From an uncultured Amaricoccus sp. (GTDB taxonomy: Bacteria > Pseudomonadota > Alphaproteobacteria > Rhodobacterales > Rhodobacteraceae), in contig NZ_CALAGI010000045.1 in the NCBI RefSeq assembly GCF_937891315.1, positions 1 to 48,411 of the forward strand: a stretch of DNA of 48,411 bases. Direction: 5' to 3'. The position numbers were made by a program, and so were the translations under genes. Shown piece by piece: positions 14,804 through 24,021 of this stretch; position 1 is the first letter of the stretch; each line of letters starts with the position of its first letter. The notes under the pieces were generated by a model. That model worked only from the letters and a program-made list of their open reading frames with translations, was not told the DNA's origin and searched no databases.

Positions 14804-16780
14804 ATGACCGATGCGACGGCGGACTTGCGCGACGTGGCCATCACCCTGCCGGACGGCGCGGTCCGTCACTACCCCCAGGGCGTTACCGGGACGGAGATCG
14901 CAGGCGATCTCTCGAAATCGCTCGGCAAGGCGGCGATCGCGGTCAGTATCGACGGGCGCCTGAGCGACCTCAGCCAGCCGATCCGCCAGGATGCGCGGAT
15001 CGCGATCCACACGATCAAGGACGAGCCGGCGCTGGAGCTGATCCGGCACGACGCGGCGCATATCATGGCGCGCGCCGTGCAGGAGCTGTGGCCGGACACC
15101 AGGGTCACCATCGGTCCGGTGATCGAAAACGGCTGGTACTACGATTTCGACCGGGCGGAGCCTTTCACGCCGGAGGATCTCGGCCTGATCGAGGCGCGGA
15201 TGCGCGCGATCATCGCGGCGCGCGATCCGGTGCGGACCGAGGTCTGGGAGCGCGACCGGGCGATGCGCCACTACGAGGCGCTGAACGAACCCTACAAGGT
15301 CGAGCTGGTCGAGGCGATCCCCGGCGCCGATCCGATCCGCATGTATTGGCACGGGCACTGGCAGGATCTGTGCCGCGGGCCGCATCTCGCCCATACCGGG
15401 CAGGTGCCGGCCGACGCTTTCAAGCTCACCTCGATCGCCGGCGCCTATTGGCGTGGCGACAGCGCCCGCGCGCAGTTGCAGCGGATCTATGGCGTCGCCT
15501 TCCGGACCAGGGCCGATCTCGAAGCCTATCTCCACCGGCTGGAGGAGGCGGCGAAGCGCGACCATCGCAAGCTTGCGCGCGAGATGGATCTCTTCCACCT
15601 GCAGGAAGAGGCGCCGGGCATGGTGTTCTGGCATCCCGACGGCTGGACCGTCTGGCGCGCGCTCGAGGACTACATGCGCCGGCGGTTGCGCGTCGCGGGC
15701 TACAAGGAAATCCGCACGCCGCAGGTGGTCGATCGCGTGCTCTGGGAACGCTCGGGCCATTGGGAGGCCTACCAGCACAACATGTTCATCGCCGAGGTGG
15801 AGGAGGAGCATGCCAAGGAAAAGCGCGTCAACGCGCTGAAGCCGATGAACTGCCCCTGCCATGTCCAGGTCTACAATCAGGGCCTGAAATCCTATCGCGA
15901 CCTGCCGCTGCGGCTGGCGGAATTCGGCGCCTGCCACCGCTACGAGCCCTCCGGCTCGATGCACGGGCTGATGCGGGTGCGGGGCTTCACCCAGGACGAC
16001 GCGCATATCTTCTGCACCGAGCAGCAGATCGAGGGCGAATGCGCGGCCTTCATCGAGCTGCTGTCTTCGGTCTATTCCGACCTCGGCTTCGATAGTTTCG
16101 ACATCAAGCTCTCGACCCGGCCGGATGTGCGCATCGGCTCGGATGAGGATTGGGACAAGGTCGAGACCGCGCTGGAGAACGCGATCCAGAAGGTCGGCCG
16201 GCACTATGTCATCGATCCCGGCGAGGGCGCCTTCTACGGCCCGAAGCTCGATTTCAAGCTGACCGACGCGATCGGGCGCGAATGGCAATGCGGCACTTTC
16301 CAGGTGGATCCGAACCTGCCGACCCGGCTCGACGCCGAATATGTCGGCGAGGACGGGGCGCGGCACCGGCCTTTCATGCTGCACCGGGCGATCCTCGGCT
16401 CGTTCGAGCGGTTTCTCGGCGTGCTGATCGAACATTATGCCGGCAAGCTGCCGTTCTGGCTGGCGCCCCGGCAGGTGGTGGTGGCGCCGATCGTATCGGA
16501 CGCCAATGCCTATGCCGAGGAGGTGGTCGCGGCGCTGGCGGCGTCGGGGCTGCGCGCCGAGGCCGATCTTCGCAACGAGAAGATCAACTACAAGGTCCGC
16601 GAGCACAGCCTGGCCAAGGTCCCGGTGATCCTCGCCGTCGGCAATCGCGAGGTCGCCGACCGCACGGTCTCGCTGCGCCGGCTCGGCGAGACCGCGACGC
16701 GGACGGCCGCGCTCGGCGCGGCGGTCGCGGAGCTGGCCGCGGAGGCGCTTCCCCCCGACCTGCGCGCGCCGGCCGCCTGA
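14804..16780 (+). CDS. thrS: threonyl-tRNA synthetase
   Basis: Class II aminoacyl-tRNA synthetase of 658 residues that charges tRNA(Thr). Domains in order: TGS (VAITLPDGAVRHYPQGVTG, residues ~10-72); the editing domain with HDAAHIMARAV and IENGWYYDF; the catalytic core from ~270 with motif 2 (FGACHRYEPSGSMHGLMRVR) and the zinc-site residues around MNCPCH; and the anticodon-binding domain (VVVAPIVSDANAYAEEV). Length is normal. GAAGGAGAACGACG precedes the ATG. A frameshifted P-type ATPase follows on the same strand. Confidence 0.96.
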   Translation: MTDATADLRDVAITLPDGAVRHYPQGVTGTEIAGDLSKSLGKAAIAVSIDGRLSDLSQPIRQDARIAIHTIKDEPALELIRHDAAHIMARAVQELWPDTRVTIGPVIENGWYYDFDRAEPFTPEDLGLIEARMRAIIAARDPVRTEVWERDRAMRHYEALNEPYKVELVEAIPGADPIRMYWHGHWQDLCRGPHLAHTGQVPADAFKLTSIAGAYWRGDSARAQLQRIYGVAFRTRADLEAYLHRLEEAAKRDHRKLAREMDLFHLQEEAPGMVFWHPDGWTVWRALEDYMRRRLRVAGYKEIRTPQVVDRVLWERSGHWEAYQHNMFIAEVEEEHAKEKRVNALKPMNCPCHVQVYNQGLKSYRDLPLRLAEFGACHRYEPSGSMHGLMRVRGFTQDDAHIFCTEQQIEGECAAFIELLSSVYSDLGFDSFDIKLSTRPDVRIGSDEDWDKVETALENAIQKVGRHYVIDPGEGAFYGPKLDFKLTDAIGREWQCGTFQVDPNLPTRLDAEYVGEDGARHRPFMLHRAILGSFERFLGVLIEHYAGKLPFWLAPRQVVVAPIVSDANAYAEEVVAALAASGLRAEADLRNEKINYKVREHSLAKVPVILAVGNREVADRTVSLRRLGETATRTAALGAAVAELAAEALPPDLRAPAA

Positions 16781-16914
16781 TCCTCGACCTCGCCGGCGAA
16801 CTGACCGGAGCGCATGGCGGGATTGCGTCCGCGGGGCCCGGCGCCCGACCTCACGGTATTCAAACCGAACGCGTCTTCCCCTAGGGAGGGGCGGGCGACC
16901 ACGAGGGCGGCGGG

Positions 16915-19592
16915 ATGCAGGCGGAACGGAACGAGGATTGGCACGCCCTGAGCGGCGCCGAGGCGCTGGCGCGCCTCGAGACGGTTCCGGAGGGTCTCGA
17001 CGCGGCGGAGGCGGCGCGGCGGCTCGCGGAGGCCGGCCCGAACGCGCTCCCCGTCGCGCCGCCGCCGCATCCGCTCCTGCGCTTCCTCGCGCAGTTCAAC
17101 AACACGCTCATCTACGTGATGCTCGCGGGCGCGGGCGCCGCGGCGATTCTCGGGCACCTGATCGACGCCGCGGTCATCCTCGTCGTCGTCCTCGTCAATG
17201 CCATCGTCGGCTTCGCGCAGGAGGGACGCGCCGAGGAATCGCTCCGCGCGATCCGCGGCCTGCTCGCGCCCCACGCGGTGGCGCTGCGTGACGGGGCGCG
17301 GCGGACGATCGGGGTGGGGGAGATCGTCCCCGGCGACGTCGTGCTCATCGAGGCCGGCGAGCGCGTGCCGGCCGACCTGCGGCTCCTGCGCGCCCGCGGC
17401 CTCAGCATCGACGAGGCGCTGCTGACGGGCGAGTCCGTCACCGCCGCCAAGCGCGAGACCGCCGTGGCGGCCGAGGCGCCGCTCGGCGACCGGCAGGGCA
17501 TGGCCTTCTCGGGCACGCTCGTCGCCACCGGGCAGGGCACGGGCGTCGTCGTCGAGACCGGTCCGCGCACCGAGATCGGCCGGATCAGCCGGATGATCCA
17601 GGGCGTCGAGCAGATGGAGACGCCGCTCCTGAAGCAGATCGACCGCTTCGCCGCGACCTTCACCCGGTTCGTGCTGGCGGGGGCGTCGCGCTCGTTCTCT
17701 TCTCCGTCCTCGCCCGCGGCTTCGGCTGGGCGGATGCGCTGATCGCCGTCGTCGCGCTCGTCGTCGGCGTCGTGCCGGAGGGCCTGCCGGCGGTGCTGAC
17801 CATCACCATGGCGATCGGCGTGCGGCGCATGGCGGCGCGCAGGGCGGTCGTGCGCAAGCTCCCCGCGGTCGAGACGCTCGGCGCGGTCTCGGTCATCTGC
17901 ACCGACAAGACCGGGACGCTGACCCGCAACGAGATGACCGTGTGCCACGTCCTCGTCGAGGGCCACGATGTCGCGGTCTCCGGCGCGGGTTATGCGCCCG
18001 AGGGCGCGCTGACCGCGGAGAACCACGACGACGACGCGACCGCCCTCGCCGCGCTGCCCCCGATCCTCGCCTGCGGGCTGATGTGCAACGACGCGAGCCT
18101 GCGCCGCGACGATCAGGGCTGGAGCGCGGCCGGCGACCCGATGGAGGCGGCGCTCGTCGCGCTGGCGATGAAGGCGGGGCTCGACCCCGCCCATGCCCGG
18201 GGCGAATGGCCGCGCCGCGACGAGATCCCCTTCGACGCGGCGCATCGCTATATGGCGACGCTGCACGAGGGTCCGAACGGCGAGGGGCTCATCCTCGTCA
18301 AGGGCGCGCCCGAGGTCGTCCTCGGCCTCGCAGGCGCCGGCGGCGGCCGCTGGGAGGCGCGGGTCCACGCCCTCGCCGCCGGGGGCGAGCGGGTGCTCGG
18401 CTTCGCCGCCAGGCGGCTCCCCGCCGCGCCGGAGCGGCTCACGCCCGCCGATATCGAGGCAGGGGTCGGTTTTCTCGGCCTGATGGGTTTCCTCGACCCG
18501 CCGCGGCCAGAGGCGGTGGCCGCGGTCGCCGAATGCCGCGGCGCCGGCGTCGCGGTGAAAATGATCACCGGCGACCATGTCGACACCGCCGCCGCCATCG
18601 GCCGGCAGCTCGGGCTCGACGAGCGGCCGCGGACCATGACCGGGGCCGAGGTCGACGCCCTCGACGACGCGGCCCTAGCCGCCGCCGCGCCGGAGATCTC
18701 GGTCTTCGCCCGCGCGAGCCCGGAGCACAAGCTCCGCATCGTGCGCGCGCTTCAGGCCGACGGCGGCATCGTCGCCATGACCGGGGACGGCGTGAACGAC
18801 GCGCCGGCGCTGAAACAGGCGGATGTCGGCGTCGCCATGGGCCACAAGGGCACCGAGGCCGCGCGCGAGGCTTCGGAGATGGTGCTCCTCGACGACAACT
18901 TCGCCTCGATCGTCGCCGCCGTCGCCGAGGGGCGCACCGTCTACGACAACATCCGCAAGGTAATCTCCTGGACGCTGCCGACGAATGGCGGCGAGGCGCT
19001 CGCCGTCGTCGTCGCCATCCTCGCGGGCTTCGCCCTGCCGATGAGCCCGACCCAGATCCTCTGGGTGAACCTCGTCCTCACCGTGACGCTCGGCCTCGTC
19101 CTCGCCTTCGAGCCGCCCGAGCCCGGGGTGATGGACCGTCCGCCCCGCGACGCCCGCGCGCCGCTGCTCTCGCCCTTCCTCGTCTGGCGGGTGATCGTCG
19201 TCTCCTGCCTCATGGCCGCGGCGGCGCTTTTCGTCTTCTGGCTCTCGCAGGGGCGGGGGGACGAGATCGCCTATGCCCGGACGCTGGTGGTGAACATGGT
19301 CGTGACGGCCGAGATCTTCTACCTCTTCAACGTGCGCTACCTGCGCATGCGCTCGCTGACCTGGCGGGGCGCGCTCGGCACGCCGGCGGTGCTCGCGGCG
19401 GTCGCGTGCGTGGTCGCGGCGCAGATCGCCTTCACCTATGCTCCGGTCATGCAGGCGCTCTTCGACACGCGGCCGGTGGCCCTGGCCGACGGGGCGATGG
19501 TCCTCGCCATCGGCGCCGGGCTCATGCTGCTCCTCGAGGTCGAGAAGCTCGCCATGCGCCGCTTCGGCCTCTTCCGCGAGTTGCGGGCATGA
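16915..19592 (+). pseudogene. P2-type cation-transporting ATPase with a one-base frameshift
   Basis: Two adjacent frames (16915-17742 and from about 17680 to 19592) together make one P-type ATPase of about 892 residues. The first holds the N-terminal cytosolic domain, TM1-2 and the actuator motif LTGESVTAAK. The second holds VGVVPEGLPAVLTI (TM4), the phosphorylation site CTDKTGTLT, MTGDGVNDAPAL and the C-terminal helices (LWVNLVLTVTLGLVLAFEPP and others). The frames join if one G is added to the run at 17679-17683, giving FVLAGGVALVLFSVLARGF. It resembles the P2A (calcium-type) group, but TM6 lacks the usual Asp after WVNLV, so the ion is uncertain. It is strongly biased to CTC/GTC/GCC codons and interrupts a thrS-to-lipB neighbourhood, which hints at acquisition. 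It may be a true pseudogene or a sequencing error. Confidence 0.85.
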
Positions 19593-19622
19593 ACGCGGCG
19601 CCGCCCGATCGCCTCGGGCGGA

Positions 19623-20330
19623 TCAGCGCGGCGGCCGCCCGACGACCCCGTCGAAAGCCTCGTCGAAGGTGGCGCGCAGCGCCACGTCGAGATCGGCCAT
19701 CGTCACCGGCAGGCCGAGATCGACCAGGCTGGTGACGCCATAGCCGCGGATGCCGCAGGGCACGATGCCGGCGAAATGGCCGAGATCGGGCTCCACATTG
19801 ATCGCGATGCCGTGGAAGGTCACCCAGCGCCGGATGCGCACGCCGATCGCCGCGATCTTGTCCTCGGCGGGCGATCCGTCCGGCAACGGCGGCTTTTCCG
19901 GCCGTCGCACCCAGACGCCGACCCGGCCCTGGCGCCGCTCGCCGGTCACGTTGAACTCGGCGAGGGCGCGGATCACCCATTCTTCGAGATGCCAGACATA
20001 GGCTCGCACGTCGCGGCCCCGCGCGTTGAGGTCGAGCATGGCATAGGCGACCCGCTGGCCCGGCCCGTGATAGGTATATTCGCCGCCGCGCCGCGCCGGA
20101 TAGACCGGGAACCGGTCGGGTTCGAGCAGGTCCGCCGGATCGGCCGAGGTCCCGGCCGTATAGAGCGGCGGATGCTCCAGCAGCCAGACAAGCTCCGGCG
20201 CCCGCCCCGCGAGAATATCGCCGACCCGCGCTTCCATTGTCGCGAGTGCCTCGGGATAGGGGACGAGCGCGTCGGTAACGCGCCATTCGACGGGGTGGAG
20301 CAGGGGAGCGGAGGCGAGGGTTTCGGTCAT
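19623..20330 (-). CDS. lipB: octanoyl-[ACP]:protein N-octanoyltransferase LipB
   Basis: Enzyme of 235 residues that moves octanoate from acyl carrier protein to lipoyl domains, the first step of lipoate assembly. Conserved parts: LVWLLEHPPLYTAGTSA, RGGEYTYHGPGQRVAY, DKIAAIGVRIRRWVTFHG with the catalytic Lys, and GIVPCGIRGYGVTS with the catalytic Cys. The ATG at 20330 is chosen by family length; an earlier in-frame ATG adds an unconserved basic stretch. Ends 30 bases from the convergent ATPase. Confidence 0.92.
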   Translation of the reverse strand: MTETLASAPLLHPVEWRVTDALVPYPEALATMEARVGDILAGRAPELVWLLEHPPLYTAGTSADPADLLEPDRFPVYPARRGGEYTYHGPGQRVAYAMLDLNARGRDVRAYVWHLEEWVIRALAEFNVTGERRQGRVGVWVRRPEKPPLPDGSPAEDKIAAIGVRIRRWVTFHGIAINVEPDLGHFAGIVPCGIRGYGVTSLVDLGLPVTMADLDVALRATFDEAFDGVVGRPPR

Positions 20331-20606
20331 TCCGGATGGTCGTCCCTGGTGTCGTTTCCTCCAGATAGCAGCTTTCCGCCGGGCAACAATCAGGGTCACT
20401 CCGGCATGTCTCGGCCGCGCGCGGGCCGGGAGGACGCATCGCCTCGCAACAAGCTGAAATCGGGTCGTTTTCCGTCAGGCTTGCTTCAGCGCGGTCTCGG
20501 ATCCGCGTCCGGCTTCGCGGTGTCCGCCGCCGCGCCGCGCGAGACGCGGCTTTCGTCGTTTCCGCCCTTCACAACCCCTCGGGCCTTTGCTAGAAGCCGC
20601 GCCAGT

Positions 20607-20693
20607 GCGGTCGTGGCGGAATTGGTAGACGCGCAGCGTTGAGGTCGCTGTGGGGTAACTCCCGTGGAAGTTCGAGTCTTCTCGACCGCACCA
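20607..20693 (+). tRNA. tRNA-Leu (anticodon GAG), CCA encoded
   Basis: Acceptor stem GCGGTCG/CGACCGC with A discriminator and encoded CCA. Anticodon stem CAGCG/CGCTG encloses TTGAGGT, giving anticodon GAG for CUC/CUU leucine codons. A long variable arm (TGGGGTAACTCCCG) and the TTCGAGT T loop confirm a class II leucine tRNA. Confidence 0.95.
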
Positions 20694-20996
20694 TTTGTCA
20701 AGCTTTGCATTGATATGTCGTTGTTTTTCGGCCGTTTTGGCCCACGCGTCGTTGATGCGCGCCGTCGGTGGGACATTTTTCCCGGATCAACGCGACCCCG
20801 CCGGCTCGATGGTCCGCGGCATCTGGCACTACCCTGTCGCCGACGCCGGGGCCGGGAAGACCGGGCCGCGGAGCGAGGGCGACTTGCTCGGCCGCGCGGC
20901 CTCTGAAACAAGAATGACGAGCCGGCTCCCGCGCCGGATCAAGATGAAGCCTGGGCGCGACGGCCTCGTCGTCCACCTGCCGGAGTCACAATTGTG
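20694..20996. other. gap between tRNA-Leu and the reductase gene, no convincing gene
   Basis: Right after the tRNA comes a short T-rich stretch (TTGTTTTTCGGCCGTTTTGG), then GC-rich DNA. A 100-codon open frame spans it and its stop overlaps the reductase ATG, but its protein has no recognisable pattern, so I do not call it. Gaps behind tRNA genes are frequent integration sites; no integrase remnant is visible here. Confidence 0.4.
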
Positions 20997-22229
20997 ATGG
21001 ATCGGATCGTCATCATCGGCACCGGCCAGGGGGGCTTCCAGGCCGCCGCGAGCCTCCGCCAGGAAGGCTTCGAGGGCGAGATCACCCTGATCGGCGACGA
21101 GCCGGGCCTGCCCTACCAACGCCCGCCGCTCTCGAAGGCCTACATGGCCGATGGCGTGGCCGAGCGGCTGCTCCTGAGGCCCGCGTCCTTCTATGAGCGT
21201 TCGTCCCTGACGCTCCGCGACGGCGCGCGCGCCACCGTGATCGACCGGACCCGCCGCGTCGTCACCACCGCCGACGGGGACGAGTATCCCTACGACCACC
21301 TGATCCTCGCGACCGGCGCCCGCGCCTTTCGTCCACCGATCCCGGGGCAGGACGCGGACGGTGTGGAGGAGCTGCGGACGCTCGATGACGCATCGCGGCT
21401 GCGCGCGCGCCTGCCCGGCACCCGGCAGGCGATCGTCATCGGCGGCGGCTTCATCGGCCTTGAATTCGCCGCGATGGCCCGCGCCGCCGGCGTCGCCGTC
21501 AAGGTGTACGAAGCCACGCCGCGGCTGATGAGCCGGGCGCTTTCGCCCGGCATGTCCGCCTGGTTTCTCGAGGCGCACCGCGCCATGGGGACGGATGTCC
21601 ATCTCGGGGCGAGCGCGCGGCGCATCGAGTCGGCGGACGGCAGGGTCACCGGCGTCGATACCTCCGATCTCGAGGTGATCCCGGGCGACCTCGTGCTGAT
21701 CGCGACCGGCGTCCGCCCGAACGTCGAGCTCGCCGAGGCCGCCGGTCTCGCCATCGACAATGGAATCGTCGTCGATGGCGCGCTCCTCACCGCCGACCCG
21801 GCGATCTCGGCCCTGGGCGACTGCTGCTCCTTCCCGCTGCCGGGCGGCGAGCGGGTGCGGCTCGAATCGGTGCAGGCCGCCGTCGACCACGCCCGCCACA
21901 TCGCCCGCCGGCTGGTGAACGGGACGACCGACGCCTACGCGGCGGTGCCGTGGTTCTGGAGCGACCAGGGCAAGCACAAGCTCCAGATCGCCGGCCTCGG
22001 CACCGCCGCCGACGAGGTGGTCCGGGCGCCGGGCTCCGAGGAGCACCCGGTCTTCCTGCTTTTCCGCGAGGGTCATCTCGTCGCGGTGGAGACCGTGAAC
22101 GCGCCCGCCGAGCATATGTCCGCCCGGCGGATGATCGGCACCCCGAAGCCGGTGCTCGAGGCGGCCGGCTACGTTCTCAGGAAGGCGATGAGCGCCGGCA
22201 AGGAAGCGGCCCGAGCCACTGAATTGTGA
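20997..22229 (+). CDS. FAD-dependent NAD(P)H:ferredoxin reductase-like oxidoreductase
   Basis: Flavoprotein of 410 residues of the putidaredoxin/rubredoxin reductase group, which passes electrons from NAD(P)H to a small iron-sulfur partner. Seen: FAD loop VIIGTGQGGFQAAASLR, the LPYQRPPLSKAY signature, ATGARAFRP, the second dinucleotide loop AIVIGGGFIGLEFAA, and the FAD motif SALGDCCSF. The C-terminal domain has VPWFWSDQGKHKLQIAG, also family-typical. A GTG three bases earlier is an alternative start. No ferredoxin or P450 lies beside it, so its redox partner is unknown. It converges on the two-gene ABM/methyltransferase unit. Confidence 0.88.
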   Translation: MDRIVIIGTGQGGFQAAASLRQEGFEGEITLIGDEPGLPYQRPPLSKAYMADGVAERLLLRPASFYERSSLTLRDGARATVIDRTRRVVTTADGDEYPYDHLILATGARAFRPPIPGQDADGVEELRTLDDASRLRARLPGTRQAIVIGGGFIGLEFAAMARAAGVAVKVYEATPRLMSRALSPGMSAWFLEAHRAMGTDVHLGASARRIESADGRVTGVDTSDLEVIPGDLVLIATGVRPNVELAEAAGLAIDNGIVVDGALLTADPAISALGDCCSFPLPGGERVRLESVQAAVDHARHIARRLVNGTTDAYAAVPWFWSDQGKHKLQIAGLGTAADEVVRAPGSEEHPVFLLFREGHLVAVETVNAPAEHMSARRMIGTPKPVLEAAGYVLRKAMSAGKEAARATEL

Positions 22230-22395
22230 GCTGGGATTTCGCGGTCCGATCACCGGCGGGGCGGCGAAGTCGCCGGCCGGCGCCGCGGGCTGACGACATG
22301 CTTCGCACCCCCCGCGCGGGACCAATTTGGCCCGGATCCCCGGGGCGCCGCCCTCCCTGCCGACCAGCGCGCTCCTGTCGGCGCGGATTCCAGCC

Positions 22396-22716
22396 TCAGG
22401 CGGGCGCTTTCGCGCGCCCTTGCCTGATCTCGACGACCGCCAGGCCCGAGACCGGATCGGTCAGCCCGAGGCCGTCGCCGAGATCCTCGAGCAGCGGGCG
22501 GAAGGTATCGAGGATCGCGAGCATCGCCGGGCGGGCGCCCGCGATGCTCTCCATGTCGTCCCACTCGCCGACGAAGCAGAAGCGGCGGTCGCCCGTGGCA
22601 ACGATCGCGGCCTTGCGCAGGCCGGGGGCATCGAGCACCGCCCGCTCGTGAGCCTCGATGAAGGCCTTCTCCTGGCCGGGTCTGACGCGGAAGCGGACGA
22701 CGTTATAGGCGGTCAT
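22396..22716 (-). CDS. antibiotic biosynthesis monooxygenase (ABM) fold protein
   Basis: Protein of 106 residues with the dimeric alpha/beta barrel layout: VVRFRVRPGQEKAFIEAHER, a middle strand RFCFVGEWDDMESI, and a C-terminal strand SGLAVVEIRQG. Relatives include quinol monooxygenases and YgiN-like proteins, but many ABM proteins are not enzymes. It begins 12 bases after the methyltransferase stop on the same strand, so the two are co-transcribed and probably act on the same small aromatic or polyketide-like substrate (inference). Confidence 0.75.
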   Translation of the reverse strand: MTAYNVVRFRVRPGQEKAFIEAHERAVLDAPGLRKAAIVATGDRRFCFVGEWDDMESIAGARPAMLAILDTFRPLLEDLGDGLGLTDPVSGLAVVEIRQGRAKAPA

Positions 22717-22728
22717 GGCGGTTCTCCT

Positions 22729-23814
22729 TCAGGGACGGGCTTCGAAAACGATGTTGAACGGGGTCTCGGCCGCGCGACGGAACGAGCCGAACCCGCCGGC
22801 GGTGACGACCTGGCGCAGGCGCGACTCGCCCGCCTGGGCGCCGAGGCCGAGCCCGACCTCCTGCGCCAGAGAGGCCGGGGTGCAGACCATTGTCGAGGCG
22901 GCGTAGTAGATGCGGCCGACCGGGTTGAGGTTGTCCGCCAGCCTGTCGCCGGCGAAGGGCTCGACGATCATCCAGGTGCCGTCGGGTGCCAGCCGCTCGC
23001 GGACATGCGCGGCCGCGCCGACCGGGTCGCCCATGTCGTGCAGGCAGTCGAAGAAGGCGACTAGGTCGTAGGTGCCGGTGAAGCTCTTGGCCGGGGCCAC
23101 CTCGAAGCGGGTGTTGTCGGCGACGCCGGCCTCGGCCGCCGCCGCGCGCGCCCGTTCGATCGAGGCCTCGTGGTAGTCGAAGCCGGTGAATTGCGAGCGC
23201 GGAAAGGCCTTAGCCATGACGATCGTCGAGGCGCCGTGCCCGCAGCCGACGTCGGCGACGCGCGCGCCGGCCTCGAGCCTCGCGACGACGCCGTCGAGGG
23301 CCGGGAGCCAGCCATCGACGAGATTGACGTTGTAGCCGGGCCGGAAGAACCGCTCGGTGCCGCTGAACAGGCACTTGCTGTGGTCGTGCCAGGCGACGCC
23401 GTGGCCGGAGCGGAAGGCCTCGGCCACCTTGGGCTCGTCGAGCCACAGGCTCGACAGCACCTCGAAGGCGCCGGCCATCGCCGCGGGGCTGTCCTCGTCG
23501 GCGAAGACCGCGACCTGCTCGGGGGTGAGCGAGAAGAGGTTGCTCGCCGCGTCGTAGCTCACATAGCCGGCGGCGGCCTGAGCGGAAAGCCACTCGCGGA
23601 CGTAGCGCTCGCGGGTGCCGGTGCGACGGGCGAGCTCGGCCGGGCTCAGTTTCTCGCCGGACCTCATCGCCCGATAGAGCCCGAGCCGGTCGCCGAGGAT
23701 GACGAGCGCGCCGCTGGCGATGGCGCCGAGGTCGCCGACCATCTGGCCGAGGAGCAGGTTGAGCTTGTCGGTGTCGGGCGGGGGGGACTGCGTGGTCAGG
23801 GTGTCGGTCTGCAT
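22729..23814 (-). CDS. SAM-dependent methyltransferase with winged-helix N-terminus
   Basis: Protein of 361 residues. The N-terminal part (IASGALVILGDRLGLYRAMR, then SPAELARRTGTRERYVREWL) is the winged-helix dimerisation domain of small-molecule O-methyltransferases. The SAM fold follows, with VADVGCGHGASTIVMAKAFP and FFDCLHDMGDP. The ATG at 23814 has AAGGAGA before it. It is divergent from the large SARP-type regulator, and the gap carries direct repeats with 11-bp period. Substrate unknown; regulation by the neighbouring regulator is likely. Confidence 0.82.
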   Translation of the reverse strand: MQTDTLTTQSPPPDTDKLNLLLGQMVGDLGAIASGALVILGDRLGLYRAMRSGEKLSPAELARRTGTRERYVREWLSAQAAAGYVSYDAASNLFSLTPEQVAVFADEDSPAAMAGAFEVLSSLWLDEPKVAEAFRSGHGVAWHDHSKCLFSGTERFFRPGYNVNLVDGWLPALDGVVARLEAGARVADVGCGHGASTIVMAKAFPRSQFTGFDYHEASIERARAAAAEAGVADNTRFEVAPAKSFTGTYDLVAFFDCLHDMGDPVGAAAHVRERLAPDGTWMIVEPFAGDRLADNLNPVGRIYYAASTMVCTPASLAQEVGLGLGAQAGESRLRQVVTAGGFGSFRRAAETPFNIVFEARP

Positions 23815-23883
23815 GGGCTTCTCCTTTCGCATGGGCTCGGGCGCGCGGTAGGCCCTCGGTCCGCCATCGGTTGTGCGCCCCGG

Positions 23884-23924
23884 GCGTCAGCGGGGTCGTG
23901 ACGCGACCGTCAAGGATGCGTCAA
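23884..23924. promoter_or_regulatory. SARP-type direct heptamer repeats between methyltransferase and regulator
   Basis: CCGTCAA (23907-23913) and GCGTCAA (23918-23924) are direct heptamers four bases apart, an 11-bp period, with a third related GCGTCAG at 23884-23890. Read on the minus strand they are TTGACGC and TTGACGG, lying about 90 bases before the methyltransferase start. SARP activators bind direct heptamers of this spacing next to promoter -35 boxes. Confidence 0.45.
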
Positions 23925-24021
23925 AACGCTGACCCGACGCCGTCCGCCGGGCGAAGGGCGGTTTGCAGCCGGGCCGTTTCGGTGCTTCAATGGCGCCGGG
24001 TGCGTACCGCGGGGGAGCGCC

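Noticed and set aside
16859..16890. CTTCCCCTAGGGAGGGG before the ATPase as a copy of the par palindrome
   Set aside because: It shares only the CTTCCCC half; symmetry and centre differ.
20695..20997. Hundred-codon frame just after tRNA-Leu, its stop overlapping the reductase start
   Set aside because: No ribosome site or recognisable protein pattern; the overlap may be chance, so I left it out.
22230..22395. Short frames in the gap between the reductase and ABM genes
   Set aside because: They are Arg/Pro-rich and continue into opposite-strand coding sequence; no start signal or family pattern.
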